From: Hortaea werneckii
Lineage: Eukaryota; Ascomycota; Dothideomycetes; Mycosphaerellales; Teratosphaeriaceae
Assembly (NCBI GenBank): GCA_037044905.1
Contig: JBAOKB010000174.1
Location: 310,001-374,000 of the forward strand
Direction: 5' to 3'
DNA: 64,000 nt
The notes beneath the pieces are model-generated. The model saw only the letters and a program-made list of their open reading frames with translations. It did not search any database and was not told the origin of the DNA. Both the position numbers and the translations under genes were made by a program. Shown piece by piece: positions 32,516 to 44,682 of this stretch. Every line of letters starts with the position of its first letter. Position 1 is the first letter of the stretch.

Positions 32516-35202
32516 TCATCCACTCATACTCAACTCATGAGTAGCGCCCGCCTCCCACCCAGCCATCCCATCCATAATCCGATTCCAATCCGCATCCGTC
32601 ATACTCATGAAGTCCTGCGCGCCGCCTGCCGTCGCAGAACTACCACCCGCGGGCGTCATCCCACTAGCACTGGGCGTGAACCCCGTCTTTGTTGAGGAAG
32701 GGAACTCCACTGTCGTGGTCTCAAACCCTGCGACAAAGGCATCAGTGTTCCCGTCGAAAAGCATGCCCATGCATCCGGGGTCGCTGTTCTGTCGTTCCTG
32801 ATCAGGCGGCGAGTAGCCCGTCTGTGAAGTGTGCGAGGAGGTACTGTTGTTGGGATTCTGCGAGCCAGCGCCGGAGGAGAGGCTTGGAGTGCGAATGTTG
32901 TTGTCGCTACTGCCTCTGCCACCGCTGCCTTCGGGGCTGCTGCCCAGGTCGAAGATCATCCCGCCTTCCGGGCTGCGGAGTAAGGCGCCGCCGGGGATGG
33001 CGCCGGGACGGAAGCCGGCGGGTGTCTTGCGGCGGTTGGGGAGTTGGAAGGGAGGGCTGGTTGATGAGTCTTGGTTTCCATACCCGAAGGCCTCTGTTGC
33101 TGTACTCGACCTGGAGACGGGAGCAGTGTTTGAGTTTGGGTCGGCGTACTTGGATACACCCTGGTCTCCAAAAGTGGGCGCGCATCCGTCGTGTGTGCTC
33201 TTCATAGTCTGGTATGTTTGCGGCTGTCCCAGACTGCTATCACTCGTCGACCGATCGTTCCGGGGCCTGGCACTTCCAAGTCCCGCGCCTTCCATGTCTA
33301 CGTCCAGCTGGACCAGAAAGGATTCTGTGAGAGGATTCTTGCGCTTGATGGCGTTCATGGCTTGGAGGAGGAATTGCAGCGACGATCGTACCTGGACGTC
33401 GTTCGGGCGAGGTTTCAAGTACTGCACAAAGACGCGCGCAGCGACGTATAGGCAGAAAGACATGAATGGGTTCATCTGCATGAAAATGTTAGTCCTGTTT
33501 TGAATACTAGGTGGTCGTTCCTTCTTTACTTACTAGAGAGACGTCAATATGGCTAACCTGCCGCATGATACTCGCGATCTCCGAAGCAGCAGTGATACAT
33601 CTTATCTTACTCTCCTGCGAGACACGCGCATGCATACGATTCTTTTCCGCCTTGAAGATTGCTGCCTGGTGCAAGCAAATTGTAGACGTATGGATGTTCA
33701 TGTTCGTGAACACCACGTTCACATCGCTGATGCCCATCGGCAATCGCAGTCTATCGGGTAGAGCCAGTGCTATGTTCAGCAGGATATTGTCCATAGAGCG
33801 ATGGCGTTTCCAGAACTCGCCGTTCAAGTCGTCTTCTCTCTCGCCTGGGTCCGGACGGTGTAAATGCGTTAAGTTCCTGCCGAACAAACACCCCAGCAGG
33901 ACTACGCCAGCGAAGCTAGACAGATACGGGGTGCCATCTGGACTCAACGCTTCAGCCAAAGTGAGCGTGCTCTCAGCTTTCCCCTGTCAAGTACGCATCC
34001 TCATTAGCAGGAAGCACCGACATGATATCCTTCTCATCGACAACCATCGGCCATCCAGTCCCAATACTAGAATACCGATCGACACAGAAACAACCCCAAA
34101 AGGTTCGACGGCGCTCCTCACGCTCAACAAAGTCCTTCGGCGGCGGCAGGCACTGCTTGACATCTAACCCGACCCCGTCGACCCTATGCAGGCCCATCAT
34201 AAGCCCCATCCTACACGCGCGACCCGCCGACATCCACGCACGCGGGAAGTACATGAGCTTGAACTCGTATGTGGCGAGGATCACCCAGGTCTGGCAGTGC
34301 GCAACGCTAATCATGCTTTCGCCATGCCCTCTCATCTCATCCTGCTGGATGTACTTCCGCGCGCGCTGGTAGAAGTGCTGTTGCAGGTCTTGCCACTTGT
34401 CCGTGACGGCGGCGGCACTTGCCCACATCGCATAGCGTAGACAGACGGGCGGCCGCATGTTGGGGGCTAGGTTCAAGGCGGCGTAGTATCGCGGTTTGTG
34501 GAGCATGGGGAGGGTTGGGTGGATCTTGTCGAAGTAGGCCTGATTGAGCTCATCGATTACGTCTTGTGGTGGCATGGGCTCGTCGAGGCCTAGACTGATC
34601 ATCTCCCATGGGAAGGACTCTTCGCTTGGCATGTCTAGGTTGTTATTGTTGTTGTTTGCTGAGCTCATTCCGCCAAAGCTAGTATCGATATACTGGTCTT
34701 GAGACATTGGCTCGAATGCGTCCGTGTCATTTATGAAGTCTTGGGGCAGTATTTCCGTGTTGTCGAAACCGCCTGCAATATTGGGGAAATCTGGCACCAT
34801 GTTGCCGTACTGCAATGGTTGTGAATCTGCTTCTTTGCTCTGCTCTCCTGCATTTCCATCGCGATTGCCATTACGGTTGCCCTGGCCACTTGGCTGGTCA
34901 TCCTGAGTCTTGAGCAAGGTCTCAACCTGCTGTAGCCGCGCCTCCAACGCCTTCACGTATCCTCTCTTGGGTCCGCTCTTCCTCCTGACTTCATCATACG
35001 CGCAGTCATGCTGCAGCCGACTACAAGTCCCACACGCCGGCTTCTCCCCATCGCACTTGAGCTTTCTCTTCCGGCAAAGCACGCACGCTATTCTCTTGGG
35101 CTTAGGTACCTGCGCATTATTGCCGACGTTCTGCCTGGGTGGCTGCTGGGAAAGATCGTTGAAATAATCCTCGCCAGCCGTCGCATCTTCAGAGCCTGCC
35201 AT
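32516..35202 (-). CDS. Zn(2)Cys(6) transcription factor with fungal-specific TF domain (CLR-1/ClrA-like?)
   Basis: Exon 1 35202-33558 and exon 3' 33475-32516 (intron GTTAGC...TGCAG with GACTAAC branch), 867 residues after correction. The zinc cluster CVLCRKRKLKCDG then CGTCSRLQHDC has 2-6-6-2-6 spacing. It is followed by YDEVRRKSGPKRGYVKALEA and a coiled coil (LQQVETLL), a combination I associate with CLR-1/ClrA-type cellulase regulators; this assignment is tentative. The middle homology region includes ERRRTFWGCFCVDRYSS. The frame shifts at the C4 run 33981-33984 (G4 in sense). Removing one G turns LTGES-stop into LTGKAESTLTLAEALSPDG and makes exon 1 exactly 548 codons. The C-terminus is Ser/Gly/Asn-rich, ending with DADWNRIMDGMAGWEAG. 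Confidence 0.82.
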
Positions 35203-35972
35203 ATTTTCGGCGCCTTGATGACTGTGTCGTAAGTAAGCGAAGCCCCAGTCCGTACTCGTTTACACGAGACCAGTGTCGCCTCTGTCGCTACTGATCGAGC
35301 TTACTTGGCGGAGACGTTCAGTAATCAGAAATCAAAGCCTAGAACGAACGAGACAAAATAATACCACCTTTGAGAAAGCAATTGCAACTAGATAGCTGGT
35401 CACATCTAAGCATCATACCTCAGGCGCCAGCAAAACAGCGTCAACATAGCTCCTACAGAATAGCGTAGGATTGCGGGCCCGCCGTTCGCCAAAACAGCCA
35501 GCTCTCCTCTCCCATGCCCTGCGGCTGAGACATGTGAAGTTGGCCGGGCTTTGCGGGAAGGAAGTCGGTGGGATTGACTAACCCGATTCCCGTTCGACCT
35601 CTGTTAGTCAGCCGGCGAAAAGACACCGTATCGACCGCAGATCCCGATGAATCTCTCTCAGTCGGCCCTTTGCCTGACAGGTCTATACTGGCGTGATGGT
35701 ATCAATATCAGCTCGATGACCTAGCGTGCGGTTGTACTGTAGCAAATGTGCTAGGATAGAATTCGTGCCGAGCGACGCGGTAGCTGGACTGAAATCAATA
35801 CATCCGGAACCTACTGAAGGTGCTCTGGGTTGAGGATCACAAGCATGATAGGTTCCCAGAACTTTAAGCGCGGCAAATGTCAGAATGAAGAGTATGACTA
35901 GACTGGTAGTGTGCATGAAAACGTAGTGTACAGTGTGTATACAGGTAACGAGATATGGGCGGGGGTCTATCC
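35203..35972. other. Intergenic region upstream of the second Zn2Cys6 gene
   Basis: 0.77 kb; promoter of the minus-strand regulator and 3' flank of the uL2m gene. No gene supported. Confidence 0.5.
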
Positions 35973-37153
35973 CTAGTTGTCGCGCTTGCGCTTGCCCTGG
36001 TTGCGAACCCGTTCCTGGACAACATACTTGTTCGGGTTTCTCTTCTTCCTCGTCTTGTATCCTGATTTGGCCTGTTCAAGACGATTAGCATTTGGCCCCA
36101 ATCGATGAGGTTGAGAGGGAAGCAGCATACCGGTGTGCCCCAGATAGACACAGGGTCCACATTACCCTTACTCTTACCACGACCACCACCGTGTGCGTGA
36201 TCCACAGAGTTCATGGCAACACCACGGACGGTAGGTCTGATGTTGAGCCATCTACTCCTACCAGCTTTGCCGAGCTGTCTGAATTGCCAGTGAGGGTTGC
36301 TCGCCACGCCGATAGTCGCGCAAGCATCCTTGGCCACTTTTCTCACTTCACCGCTTTGCAACCGTACTGTGACATCTTTGACCTTCTTCTTGCCCTCTGC
36401 TCCCACCTCATCCTTTGCAATTACCGTGGCGTATGTGCCAGCGCTTCGGCAGAAAACAGCGCCCCTGCCTGGTGCGGATCCTACACAGTATACCTGCGTA
36501 CCCATCGGTACCATGTGCATGGGCAGACAGTTGCCTCTGAAGGCCGTCTTGGCGGCAAGCATACCCGGATCCATGACACCGCCCATACTGTCCAACAGGT
36601 CCTTGGGGATACCAGAGAGGAAGGATTCGATCACATCACCGGCTCGCATGCCCTCCGAGGCAATGATGTAGCTCTTCGTCTTGGTCTTCACACTTTCGAT
36701 CAATGCAAGGTGGGCTGATCGGTTCGGGTCATATTCAATGCGCTCCACGATGTGCTTGCCCGGCGCTTGGCGTTTGAAGTCGACTGTCCGCACTCTTCGC
36801 CGGGCACCGCCACCCCTATGTCTCATGACTACCCGACCACTGTTATTCCTTCCGCCCTTTCCATGACCAACTTTGGCGAAGGTCAGCTTGAGGTAGGGCT
36901 TGCCCTTGTAGAGGTGGTCGTTGATCGGTCGCTTCAGATGTCGGACACCAGGCGTTCGGGGTTTGTATGTCTTGAGTTGAAATCCTGCCCCCTTACGCAT
37001 TGGCGCTGCGGCAGGCGAGAAGGAGATGGCATCCTGAGTTGTCGATGACGCCCGGATGGGATCCTCGATGGTGGTGGCATAGGAGCGCCGGACAGAGGAT
37101 AGGAGAGAGCGGCATTGGTGGCAGACCGGGCGTATCCGTGGTTGAAGCATCAT
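35973..37153 (-). CDS. Mitochondrial ribosomal protein uL2m (RML2)
   Basis: Large-subunit mitoribosomal protein near the peptidyl-transferase centre. Exons 37153-36131 and 36071-35973 (donor GTATGC, acceptor AACAG, phase 0) give 373 residues. An N-terminal presequence is likely (MMLQPRIRPVCHQCRSLLSS). Ribosomal L2 signatures: GRNNSGRVVMRHRGGGARRR, PGRGAVFCRSAGTYA and the catalytic-region motif VRGVAMNSVDHAHGGGRGKS, ending GYKTRKKRNPNKYVVQERVR. The start is one of two adjacent ATGs (37153, 37150); an upstream GTG is not used. Divergent from the cyclin gene. Confidence 0.95.
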
Positions 37154-38086
37154 CGACAGTGAGCAGTCTGCGATAGCGGATACCGCAGACAGACTTTTCA
37201 CAGCCGTGCAGGTGGTGGCTGGTGGTATGGGTCAACTATGCTCGACTACGATGCGAAAGAGACACGCTCCCTGCGAGTTTGATGCCTTGGCGTCCGGGCG
37301 GCCTTCCGAGCCGGAAGTTTGGCTTGGACGGGAGGGCGGGAAGTCACGTTTCGGGCGAGAGTTTCGCGATGGGCAAGGTCGTCGCGAGGGACAACGAGCG
37401 TGTGAAAGATTGAACACGGGGCGCAAATCTCGTGCAAAAGAAGCAAAGAGTTGTTGATCTGTTCAAAAACCATCTTCAGAAGTATCAGCAGAGGTATCAC
37501 CGCGATTACTGCCCGTGACACGCCTTGACACGCCTTGATCCTCGACTGTCGCGTTGGAGGCCAAAGCTCTGAGCAGTGACGCCAAAACAAGCGGCAGGAA
37601 CGCGCCAAGGCAGGAAGACGCAGCAACTTCAAGTCTTCCCGGCTGCTGTTCTCCACCATCAACAAGCAGCACGCTTCCAATAACACCACCACCCTCTCCC
37701 TCCCTGCTCCTCCATTCACGAGCACAGGACCTAATCTGATCTCGTTACCCGGAGCAGAGGTGCCTTGCCACGCCATCTCATCCTCCCGCCGACATCCTTC
37801 ATACATTGACAGCGTGTATGTTAATGTTGATATTCAGCATCCATCACCACCCATCACGACCATCTTCCACCGCGAGCAGGCCTCTGGAGCATTGCTGAGC
37901 TCTCAGTCATACTCGCCTCACCTCACATGTAAGTGGACGCGTCGATACCTCACCATTGCCGCCGGCCGCCGCGAATCTCGCGCTAACCCGTGACTTCGAC
38001 TAGAATACCCATATCGCCCTCCATCTCGACTTGGGACCCGCCTACATAGCTTCCATCACCCCAGATTCACTCACACATCACCAAAT
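37154..38086. other. Divergent region uL2m / B-type cyclin
   Basis: 0.93 kb. Sequence from about 37760 to 38086 is CA/CT-rich with CATCACC motifs and likely contains the cyclin 5' UTR, possibly with a leader intron (GTAAGT at about 37929). No gene. Confidence 0.5.
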
Positions 38087-39716
38087 ATGCCTCCAGTAAG
38101 CTTCCTAACGCGAATTGACGCGGCAGTCACCTTGCTGTCGCCTGATATGAGCTTGTTTTTGCTGACCCATGTGCTAGGCAAGAGCAACCAGACGAGCTGT
38201 CACGGACGAAAATGCAGACGCTGGCACCCAGCGGATGACCCGCGCGAAGGCCGCCGCGATCGAGACAACTTCCGCCGGTGAACCCCCGAAGAAGGCTTTG
38301 ACCACTAAGCGTTCGACTACCGCGCCCACCAACAATGCGGCGGGAACGCGGAAGCGAACAGCACTGGGCGATGTCAGCAATGTCGGCAAGAAGGAACCCG
38401 CCGAGGAAGGCAAGAAGGACGCGTTGGGTAAGCCCACCGTCGCGAAGGCTGCAAAGCCTGCCGGTGTCACGAAACAGCCTGCGCGCTCGAACTCAACGCG
38501 TACCGCACTCGGTCAAAAGACCACCAACACAGCATCAACTGAGCTGAAGAGGCCCGCAAGTGGTAGCGGAGTTGGAGGCAATGTCACGAAGAAGCGCAAC
38601 ACGTCTGCCATCAAGCCGACGAAGGAGGAAGATGAGGAGGACCTAGAGAACGCGCCGCCGGCCACCAATGGTGCTAATGCTGCCAATGCCGAGAAGAAGA
38701 CCACTACCACCAAGACGACTGCCGCCCCCAAGATTGAGGAGCACTTTGATGAAGACGAGTACCCAGCTCTGGAAGATGTCATCAGAGATGCCAAGGACCT
38801 CGACGCCGAAGATATGGACGACCCGCTGATGGTCGCCGAATACGTACACGAGATTTTCGACTACATGAAGCAGCTTGAGATTGCCACCATGCCCAACCCA
38901 GACTACATGGACAACCAGGGCGAGCTTGAATGGAAGATGCGTGGTATCCTCGTCGACTGGCTCCTCGAGGTACACACGCGTTTCCGGTTGCTGCCGGAGA
39001 CTCTCTTCCTAGCTGTCAACATCATTGATCGCTTCCTCTCATGCAAGGTTGTTCAGCTCGATCGGTTACAGCTCGTTGGCGTCACCGCGATGTTCATCGC
39101 CAGCAAGTACGAAGAGGTGTTGTCGCCTCATGTGCAGAACTTTGTCCATGTTGCCGACGATGGCTTCAGCGAGAGCGAGATCCTTTCCGCAGAGCGATTT
39201 GTTCTGGCCGCACTGGATTACGATCTCTCATACCCCAACCCCATGAACTTCCTCCGCCGTATTTCCAAGGCCGACAACTACGATATTCAGACGCGTACTC
39301 TCGGCAAGTACTTGCTCGAGATTGGATGCGTCGACCACAGATTCCTGAAGTACCCACCTTCCCAGGTCGCCGCCGCTGCTATGTACTTCGCGCGTCTCGC
39401 CTTGGACCGTGGTGAATGGGATGCTACGCTGTCCAAGTATGCTGGCTACACTGAGCAAGAGATCATGCCGGTGTTCAAGCTTATGGTCGACTACTTGCAC
39501 GCTCCTGTGCAGCACGATGCCTTCTTCCGCAAGTATGCCAGCAAGAAGTTCCTCAAGGGTAAGTTACCCCTTCCAAGTTCATTAGAAAGAAAATGAGTAG
39601 ACGCTGACATGATTATAGCTTCCATCGTCCTTCGTCAATGGGCAAAGAAGTGGGCACCAAAGTACCTTGACAACGTGCAGAGCTACCCGAGCAGCGGCAA
39701 GACACCTCGCTCATAG
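38087..39716 (+). CDS. G2/mitotic B-type cyclin (NimE/Clb family)
   Basis: Regulatory subunit of Cdk1 driving G2/M. Exons 38087-38095 (nine bases, Met-Pro-Pro only), 38178-39558 and 39619-39716 give 495 residues. Two destruction-box-like RTALG motifs occur; the first, RTALGDVSN, fits RxxLxxxxN for APC/C recognition. The cyclin N-box contains MRGILVDWLLEVHTRFRLLP, LFLAVNIIDRFLS and GVTAMFIASKYEEVLSPHV. The C-terminal cyclin fold includes PSQVAAAAMYFARLALD. The terminus is WAPKYLDNVQSYPSSGKTPR. All phases agree and there is no frame problem. Confidence 0.95.
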
Positions 39717-40476
39717 CCCCTTGCCCTTATGAGCTGTGCTGAATGGGAGTACAGAGCCGGGAGGTACGGCTTACACAGCTCGGCTGCGGCGGTCGTTGAA
39801 CTTTATAAGCAGTGAGGACGTCCCGGCAGCCATGGAAATGGATGCTGAGGCGTCTGATCCTTCTGCTTCTGCGCATCTACTTCAGTCGTTGTGATATCAA
39901 CAAGCAATGCCCGATGTGTCTGATGCATTTCGACGCGTTATCGGGAATCATCAATAAAAGACGAATTCTTGGTTGGATCCACATATCATGCTCTGCACTT
40001 CTCCTGCGTAGAGACGCAAGTGTGGTACATTGTTTTCGGCGGTTCTATTAGAGGCATGCATACTTTTCTGCAAAATGGCGTGTTATGGCTGGGATGGATG
40101 AAAGGGAGGGGGCTGGATCAGTCAGTCCGCAAGGCTTCTCCCGTAAATGCTTCGCGATGGCGCTCATAGGTTGGGGGGCTTTGGGTAGGAGTAGAACGGT
40201 TTAGTGTCTCAATACGATGTCTCAATATTCAAACCATTCTCGAGCTTCTCCTTCATGACAATTTGGAACAGCCATGAAAAGGCTTACTTCAATCCATGGA
40301 TGTTTACTTAGTGCTGTTTCAACTCAATGGCATTGTACTGATGACGTCGACATGCTCGACTTCCACCTCGGCAACTTTAACATGAACTTTACTTCCAGCT
40401 TGCTTCTCTACGCAACTCCTTGTCCTTCCCCTACTTTAATGTCTATTTTCCAAAGACCACACTCGCGATCGCTACA
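39717..40476. other. Intergenic region cyclin / HIT gene
   Basis: 0.76 kb holding the cyclin 3' end and the HIT-gene promoter. No gene seen. Confidence 0.5.
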
Positions 40477-41133
40477 ATGGCCTCCATAAACGACCACTAC
40501 CCCATCTCCTGCCCTTTCTGCAAAATCGCCCAAGCCTACCCTCCAGACCCCAACCACCCAATCCCTCAGTCTCCAGATCCCGAGAAAGTCGACCCCCAAT
40601 GCCACCTCATCCTGTCCACCCCGCACGTCATGGCCTTCCTCGACATCCTCCCCATAGCGCCCGGCCACATCCTCATCACGACCCGCGACCACTACCAGAA
40701 ACTCACCGACCTCTTCCCCCCACCCTCCTCCTCCTCCTCCAACCCCGGACCAGCCGATGACTGGAACTCCCGTCGCCAGGCCTCCGTCCAACGCGCCTCC
40801 GCCCGCGGCCTCGGCGAATGGCTCCCCGTCGTCTCCCGCGCCCTGTGCAAAGTCACCGGCATCGAGGACTGGAACGTGGTGCAGAACAACGGCGAGCGCG
40901 CCGCCCAGGTCGTCCCGCATATCCATTTCCACCTCATCCCGCGGTATCAGGAGGGCAGGCGCGAGAATGCGGGCAAAGGGAAGGTGGACGTGGGCATGTT
41001 GAAGAGTTGGAGGATGTTTGGCCGCGGCGCCAGGGAGGAGTTGGAGGATGATGAGGGGGTCGAGATGGCGGGGCTTTTGCGCGAGGCAATGAGGGAGGAG
41101 GTTGAGGGGAAGGGTGGGAAGGTCAAGTTATGA
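40477..41133 (+). CDS. HIT-domain nucleotide hydrolase/transferase
   Basis: Histidine-triad protein, 218 residues, single exon. CPFCKIAQ at the N-terminus is the common HIT zinc/edge motif. The catalytic triad motif is VVPHIHFHLIPRY (H-x-H-x-H-x-x), preceded by NVVQNNGERAAQ. An insertion of Ser/Pro/Asn (about residues 85-110) sits between the two halves of the fold. Substrates in the family are AMP-lysine, dinucleoside polyphosphates or adenylylated intermediates; the branch cannot be told here. Its stop lies 122 bases from the stop of the convergent BTB gene. Confidence 0.92.
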   Translation: MASINDHYPISCPFCKIAQAYPPDPNHPIPQSPDPEKVDPQCHLILSTPHVMAFLDILPIAPGHILITTRDHYQKLTDLFPPPSSSSSNPGPADDWNSRRQASVQRASARGLGEWLPVVSRALCKVTGIEDWNVVQNNGERAAQVVPHIHFHLIPRYQEGRRENAGKGKVDVGMLKSWRMFGRGAREELEDDEGVEMAGLLREAMREEVEGKGGKVKL

Positions 41134-41255
41134 GGAGAAGTCAGAATTTGGTCTATCTAAGTATGTCTGGAGCTGGATGGGTGAAGAGATGGGCCGTTGG
41201 GATGGACTTCTGCCGCCTGCCGCCTTTGCGACCCTCTGCCGGTGTGTGAAGTGCT

Positions 41256-42046
41256 TCAGTTGGCCCGAGTCGGTTGCATTGTTATGCCGTCCCCAATCAG
41301 CAGACGTGTTGTGGGAGCGCGAGCTCGACATCGTGCAGACCCGTCAAAGTGCAAATGGTACGCGCAAGGATCTTTCTCCCATGGTGGCGTGTCATCACCT
41401 TCTGGCCCTCCCCTGAAGAAGACCAGCAGCAATCTGGTACTCAATGGACGGTCAAGATGATAGATGAATTGCTCAGGTCGCACATCCGGAGTCAGGTTTC
41501 CACGCGCCAACCAATCGCTGATGAAGTGAATGGGAGGGCCATTAAGACCTTTCGGTACTGCCAAGAGCGTCGCAACTGTGATTGCCGCCCCATATCTCTC
41601 AGGATGGATAAAGCAATCGACCAAGTAGTCCATGATGGCGTTTGACAGGCTACACTGACGCTGCTCGTCCCAGTCAATTTGAAGTTCATACACAGCATGA
41701 TAGGCCTGCAGCAGCGTGGCGATGGCCGAGTCTTCCTTGGGAAGTACGATCTCCCCAGTGTACAGCCAATGGACGACCAGCCGGAAAGCATCGTGCTGAG
41801 CAAAATCCGATATATCGAGTGTGTTGGTGTCTGGATAAAAAGTGCCAGCACAGCTGTCCAAATCCTCCAAAGGGCTGGACGATTTTTGCAGAAGGCTGCG
41901 ATGGACGTGCGTGAGCTCGGGACTTCCGCCACATTTGACATGGACGATGTCGCCAGTGAAGCTGAAAGACGTCAGTTCTTGAGGTTCAGCAAAGAAAACG
42001 AGAATCGGATAGAAGCTTACTCGATCATATCTCGTTTTCGCTTCAT
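41256..42046 (-). CDS. BTB/POZ-domain protein
   Basis: Exon 1 42046-42021 (26 nt) and exon 2 41961-41256 give 243 residues. The start MKRKRDMIDFTGDIVHVKCG matches fungal single-BTB proteins, where the domain opens with a hydrophobic strand (DIVHVKCG). Next come HVHRSLLQKSS and FRLVVHWLYTGEIVLP, the conserved A/B-helix and end of the BTB fold. The rest is helical with LSNAIMDYLVDCF. These proteins are numerous in ascomycetes; some are CUL3 adaptors, most are uncharacterised. The upstream in-frame extension to 42200 is in a different frame from the BTB start and was not used. Confidence 0.85.
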
Positions 42047-43623
42047 GGTCTGCTCTGGCAGCCTCAGCTACCAATGTTGATGTTGAGTCTTGATTCGGAG
42101 AAGACCTTGGAAGAGGATGTTTTGAAGAGGAGTGTGTGAGAAGAAGAGAGGAATCGTGCGGTCTTTTGAAGAGGCTAGTGCATCTTTCACATGTTTGCAA
42201 TCATCGCTAGAGACATGTGATCAAGAGACAATGTTCTTAAAAAGCTGCACGTTGGCTTCCGCGCGAGTTCACTTAGTAAAAGAGGCAGGTGAGTGCGTCT
42301 TAGTGCCTCATGTGATCCCACTCCGTTTCAAGCATGCGCGTTTTCTGAGCTTGCCGCACGGCACCTTGACCGGCCATCCCAATGCTTCTTCACCTTCACT
42401 GAGCTGTATGAGAATATTGGCAGTAGAATCGCAAGATCGAGGCGGGATTGGATCGTAAATAGCACGTCATCAGCCCTTTGAGATTTTTGCCGTTTACGAC
42501 TCTCACACTAGATCCGCGTAGAATCAGGAGACTGTCGATAGATAACCTCTCCTCTACTCAAAAGCACATCTCACTGCATTGCTTCAATGTGCCATGATAC
42601 GACATTTGTAGTTGCAGGAGCATCTACAGGCTCTGGCTCCTCTGGAGACGGTCTTACAAGACTGATGGGCATGGGAAACGGTTGCCGTGGTGAAGCGCGG
42701 CTCAGCCGATCAAGAATAAGCCCAATTTTCAGTGGAAAGGTGAGGAAAGGTTTCCTGATAGAGTGCGGTCTTAGACGAGCGAGGCGCTTTACAACCGGTG
42801 CGCAAAAGCCGCGAGTTTGCGGCGGCTTCGAACTGACGGACAAACCAATTAAAGAATGAGGAAGATCTATGGAACTTCAGGTTTAGGCGTATAGATTGTT
42901 CAGTGAAAGCTATCAGCTGAGCCACGGGGAGACCGTTGAAGTGTTGCAGAGAATACGCTGAATGACCACTCACTCTCTATGTTGACACTCCTTTACTCTA
43001 ACAAATAGGAGGTTATCGGCAGATCCCTTCATAGCCCCCCCTTGACGTCTCCCGAAGGCAGGATGTCCTTGGACAGAAACTTTGCGCCAAACACCCCTGA
43101 ATAGGCCGTATGCTCCATGTTCGATGTATCCAAGTTTCCCGTCCCATAATCCCTTCATCTGCTTACCCACGATAGCCTCTGGATGCCACAGAACATCGCA
43201 AGATGATATATCACAGGCTACGACTTCAGCTCAGGCTGTCATGCGGTAGCCTGCGGCCTGCACATGCGTCCCGGCTTCTCTCCGGCAACACTTGACTCAT
43301 ATATACTGAATACAGATTACTCACATGTCAGGGAAGTAGCTGAGACATGACACAGATGGTCACACTCGAGACTGCGGATGCAGACGTGCGGATGCAGTTT
43401 CCCTTCCCTTTTTTTTTTTTTTTTTTTGCATTTTTTGCCGTTCTTGCCACTCGTAGTAGCGCCCCGGTTCGATTCAGACCTAAGTCACCTCCCACTCTTC
43501 AAAACCGATGTCGTTTGCGAGGTAGCTTTTGCACTACAGGTAAGTGTACACACAAGACTCGAAGTAAATTGTTTTGTATCATACATACTATACATTTCCC
43601 CATGACCAACCCAAGCTTTTTCT
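42047..43623. other. Intergenic region, 1.6 kb, with poly-T tract
   Basis: Promoter side of the BTB gene and 3' flank of uL10m. Contains T19 (43409-43427) and a TGACTCA at 43293-43299. ORFs (e.g. 42587-42859, 43574-44095) look like chance or shadow frames. No gene supported. Confidence 0.5.
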
Positions 43624-44682
43624 TCACTCCTTCTTCGCCTCCCCCTCACCCCCAGCCTCCTTCGGCTTCCCCTCCTCCTCCATCTGCGTCTTCCGGCTCT
43701 CCATCGTCAAGTACAAGCTCTTACTCGCAGCCTCAAGCGTATTCGTAATCCCAGCCCCAACACCAGACAACATCGCCACAAGTTGTGCCCTAAGCCCGGA
43801 AAGCCCGCCGGGGATTCCACCAATCCACCTCGCACCCTCCATGTCGAAGACTTTGCCTTCGACGCGCGCGCCGAGCAGCATGAGTTTCTGCAGACCGTCT
43901 TGCACGGGCTTCTCGTGGTACCCCGGATTCGCGCGTCGCTTGGGCGCCGGGAAGTCCTTGCCCGGGGACAGGATGGAGAGCGCGGCTTTGAGGTGTTGGG
44001 GCGAGACTTCGGGGAAGGTCAGGAGGGCGATGGGCCCGGACATCAGGGGTTCCAGGCCGATCTTCAGCTTCTTGTTCTGCTGCGCTGCTCTGTAGGCTTG
44101 CTCGGAAAGGCCGTGTCGGAAGCCCGGGTCAAGGGGTGTGGGCTTGGTGTCTTCGATGCTGGTTGAGCTTGCGGTCTGCGGGTCGACCGGATGCGTGGTT
44201 GGTGTTTCGTGCTCGAAATTGGGGTTCCAGAATTCGACGACTTTCATGGCGGAGGCGAAGATGCCGGTCTGAACAATCTGCAGCTTCATGCCTGAGCCCA
44301 GGTAGGTGTTGTCACCCTGCTGAGCCAGCTCCTCGTCGACCTTTTGCAGCGCAGAATTGAGTTCTCGTCTGATACCAGACCATTCTGTCGCTTTGATATT
44401 GTTGTGCTGGAAGAGCACTATCAGGGGTGATGAGCGCAGAAGGGATTGGTATTGTCTGTGAAGCTGGGATTTGCGGAACTCGGGAGGCTTATGCGACGGG
44501 GGCTGCGTGGGCGGGTATCGTGATATCGGCGGCACAGCAGAGACGGTCTGCTCAACGGGTGGTGCTGGTGTCGTTGCGCTCGCAAGGGAGGCGTGTCGGC
44601 ATTGCCAGCAGATGTACGGGTTGTTCGCGCGCGGTACTGCTGGTCGGAGTCTGCTAGGCTGGAAACGTACTCGGGGCGGCAT
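43624..44682 (-). CDS. Mitochondrial ribosomal protein uL10m (MRPL11)
   Basis: Stalk-base protein of the mitoribosomal large subunit. Single exon, 352 residues. Mitochondrial presequence MPPRVRFQPSRLRPAVPRAN with Arg and no acids, then YICWQCRHASLA. Core motifs: FRKSQLHRQYQSLLRSSPLI, LFQHNNIKATEWSGIRRELN and GPIALLTFPEVSPQHLKAAL. A Lys/Glu-rich C-terminal tail ends GEGEAKKE. Start ATG 44682. Divergent from TRP4 by 370 bases. Confidence 0.9.
   Translation of the reverse strand: MPPRVRFQPSRLRPAVPRANNPYICWQCRHASLASATTPAPPVEQTVSAVPPISRYPPTQPPSHKPPEFRKSQLHRQYQSLLRSSPLIVLFQHNNIKATEWSGIRRELNSALQKVDEELAQQGDNTYLGSGMKLQIVQTGIFASAMKVVEFWNPNFEHETPTTHPVDPQTASSTSIEDTKPTPLDPGFRHGLSEQAYRAAQQNKKLKIGLEPLMSGPIALLTFPEVSPQHLKAALSILSPGKDFPAPKRRANPGYHEKPVQDGLQKLMLLGARVEGKVFDMEGARWIGGIPGGLSGLRAQLVAMLSGVGAGITNTLEAASKSLYLTMESRKTQMEEEGKPKEAGGEGEAKKE

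Noticed and set aside
36092..36718. 208-codon plus-strand ORF over uL2m
   Set aside because: Antisense to a clear ribosomal protein; composition not protein-like.
43293..43299. TGACTCA as a CpcA site for TRP4
   Set aside because: It is 1.75 kb upstream of TRP4 with the uL10m gene in between.
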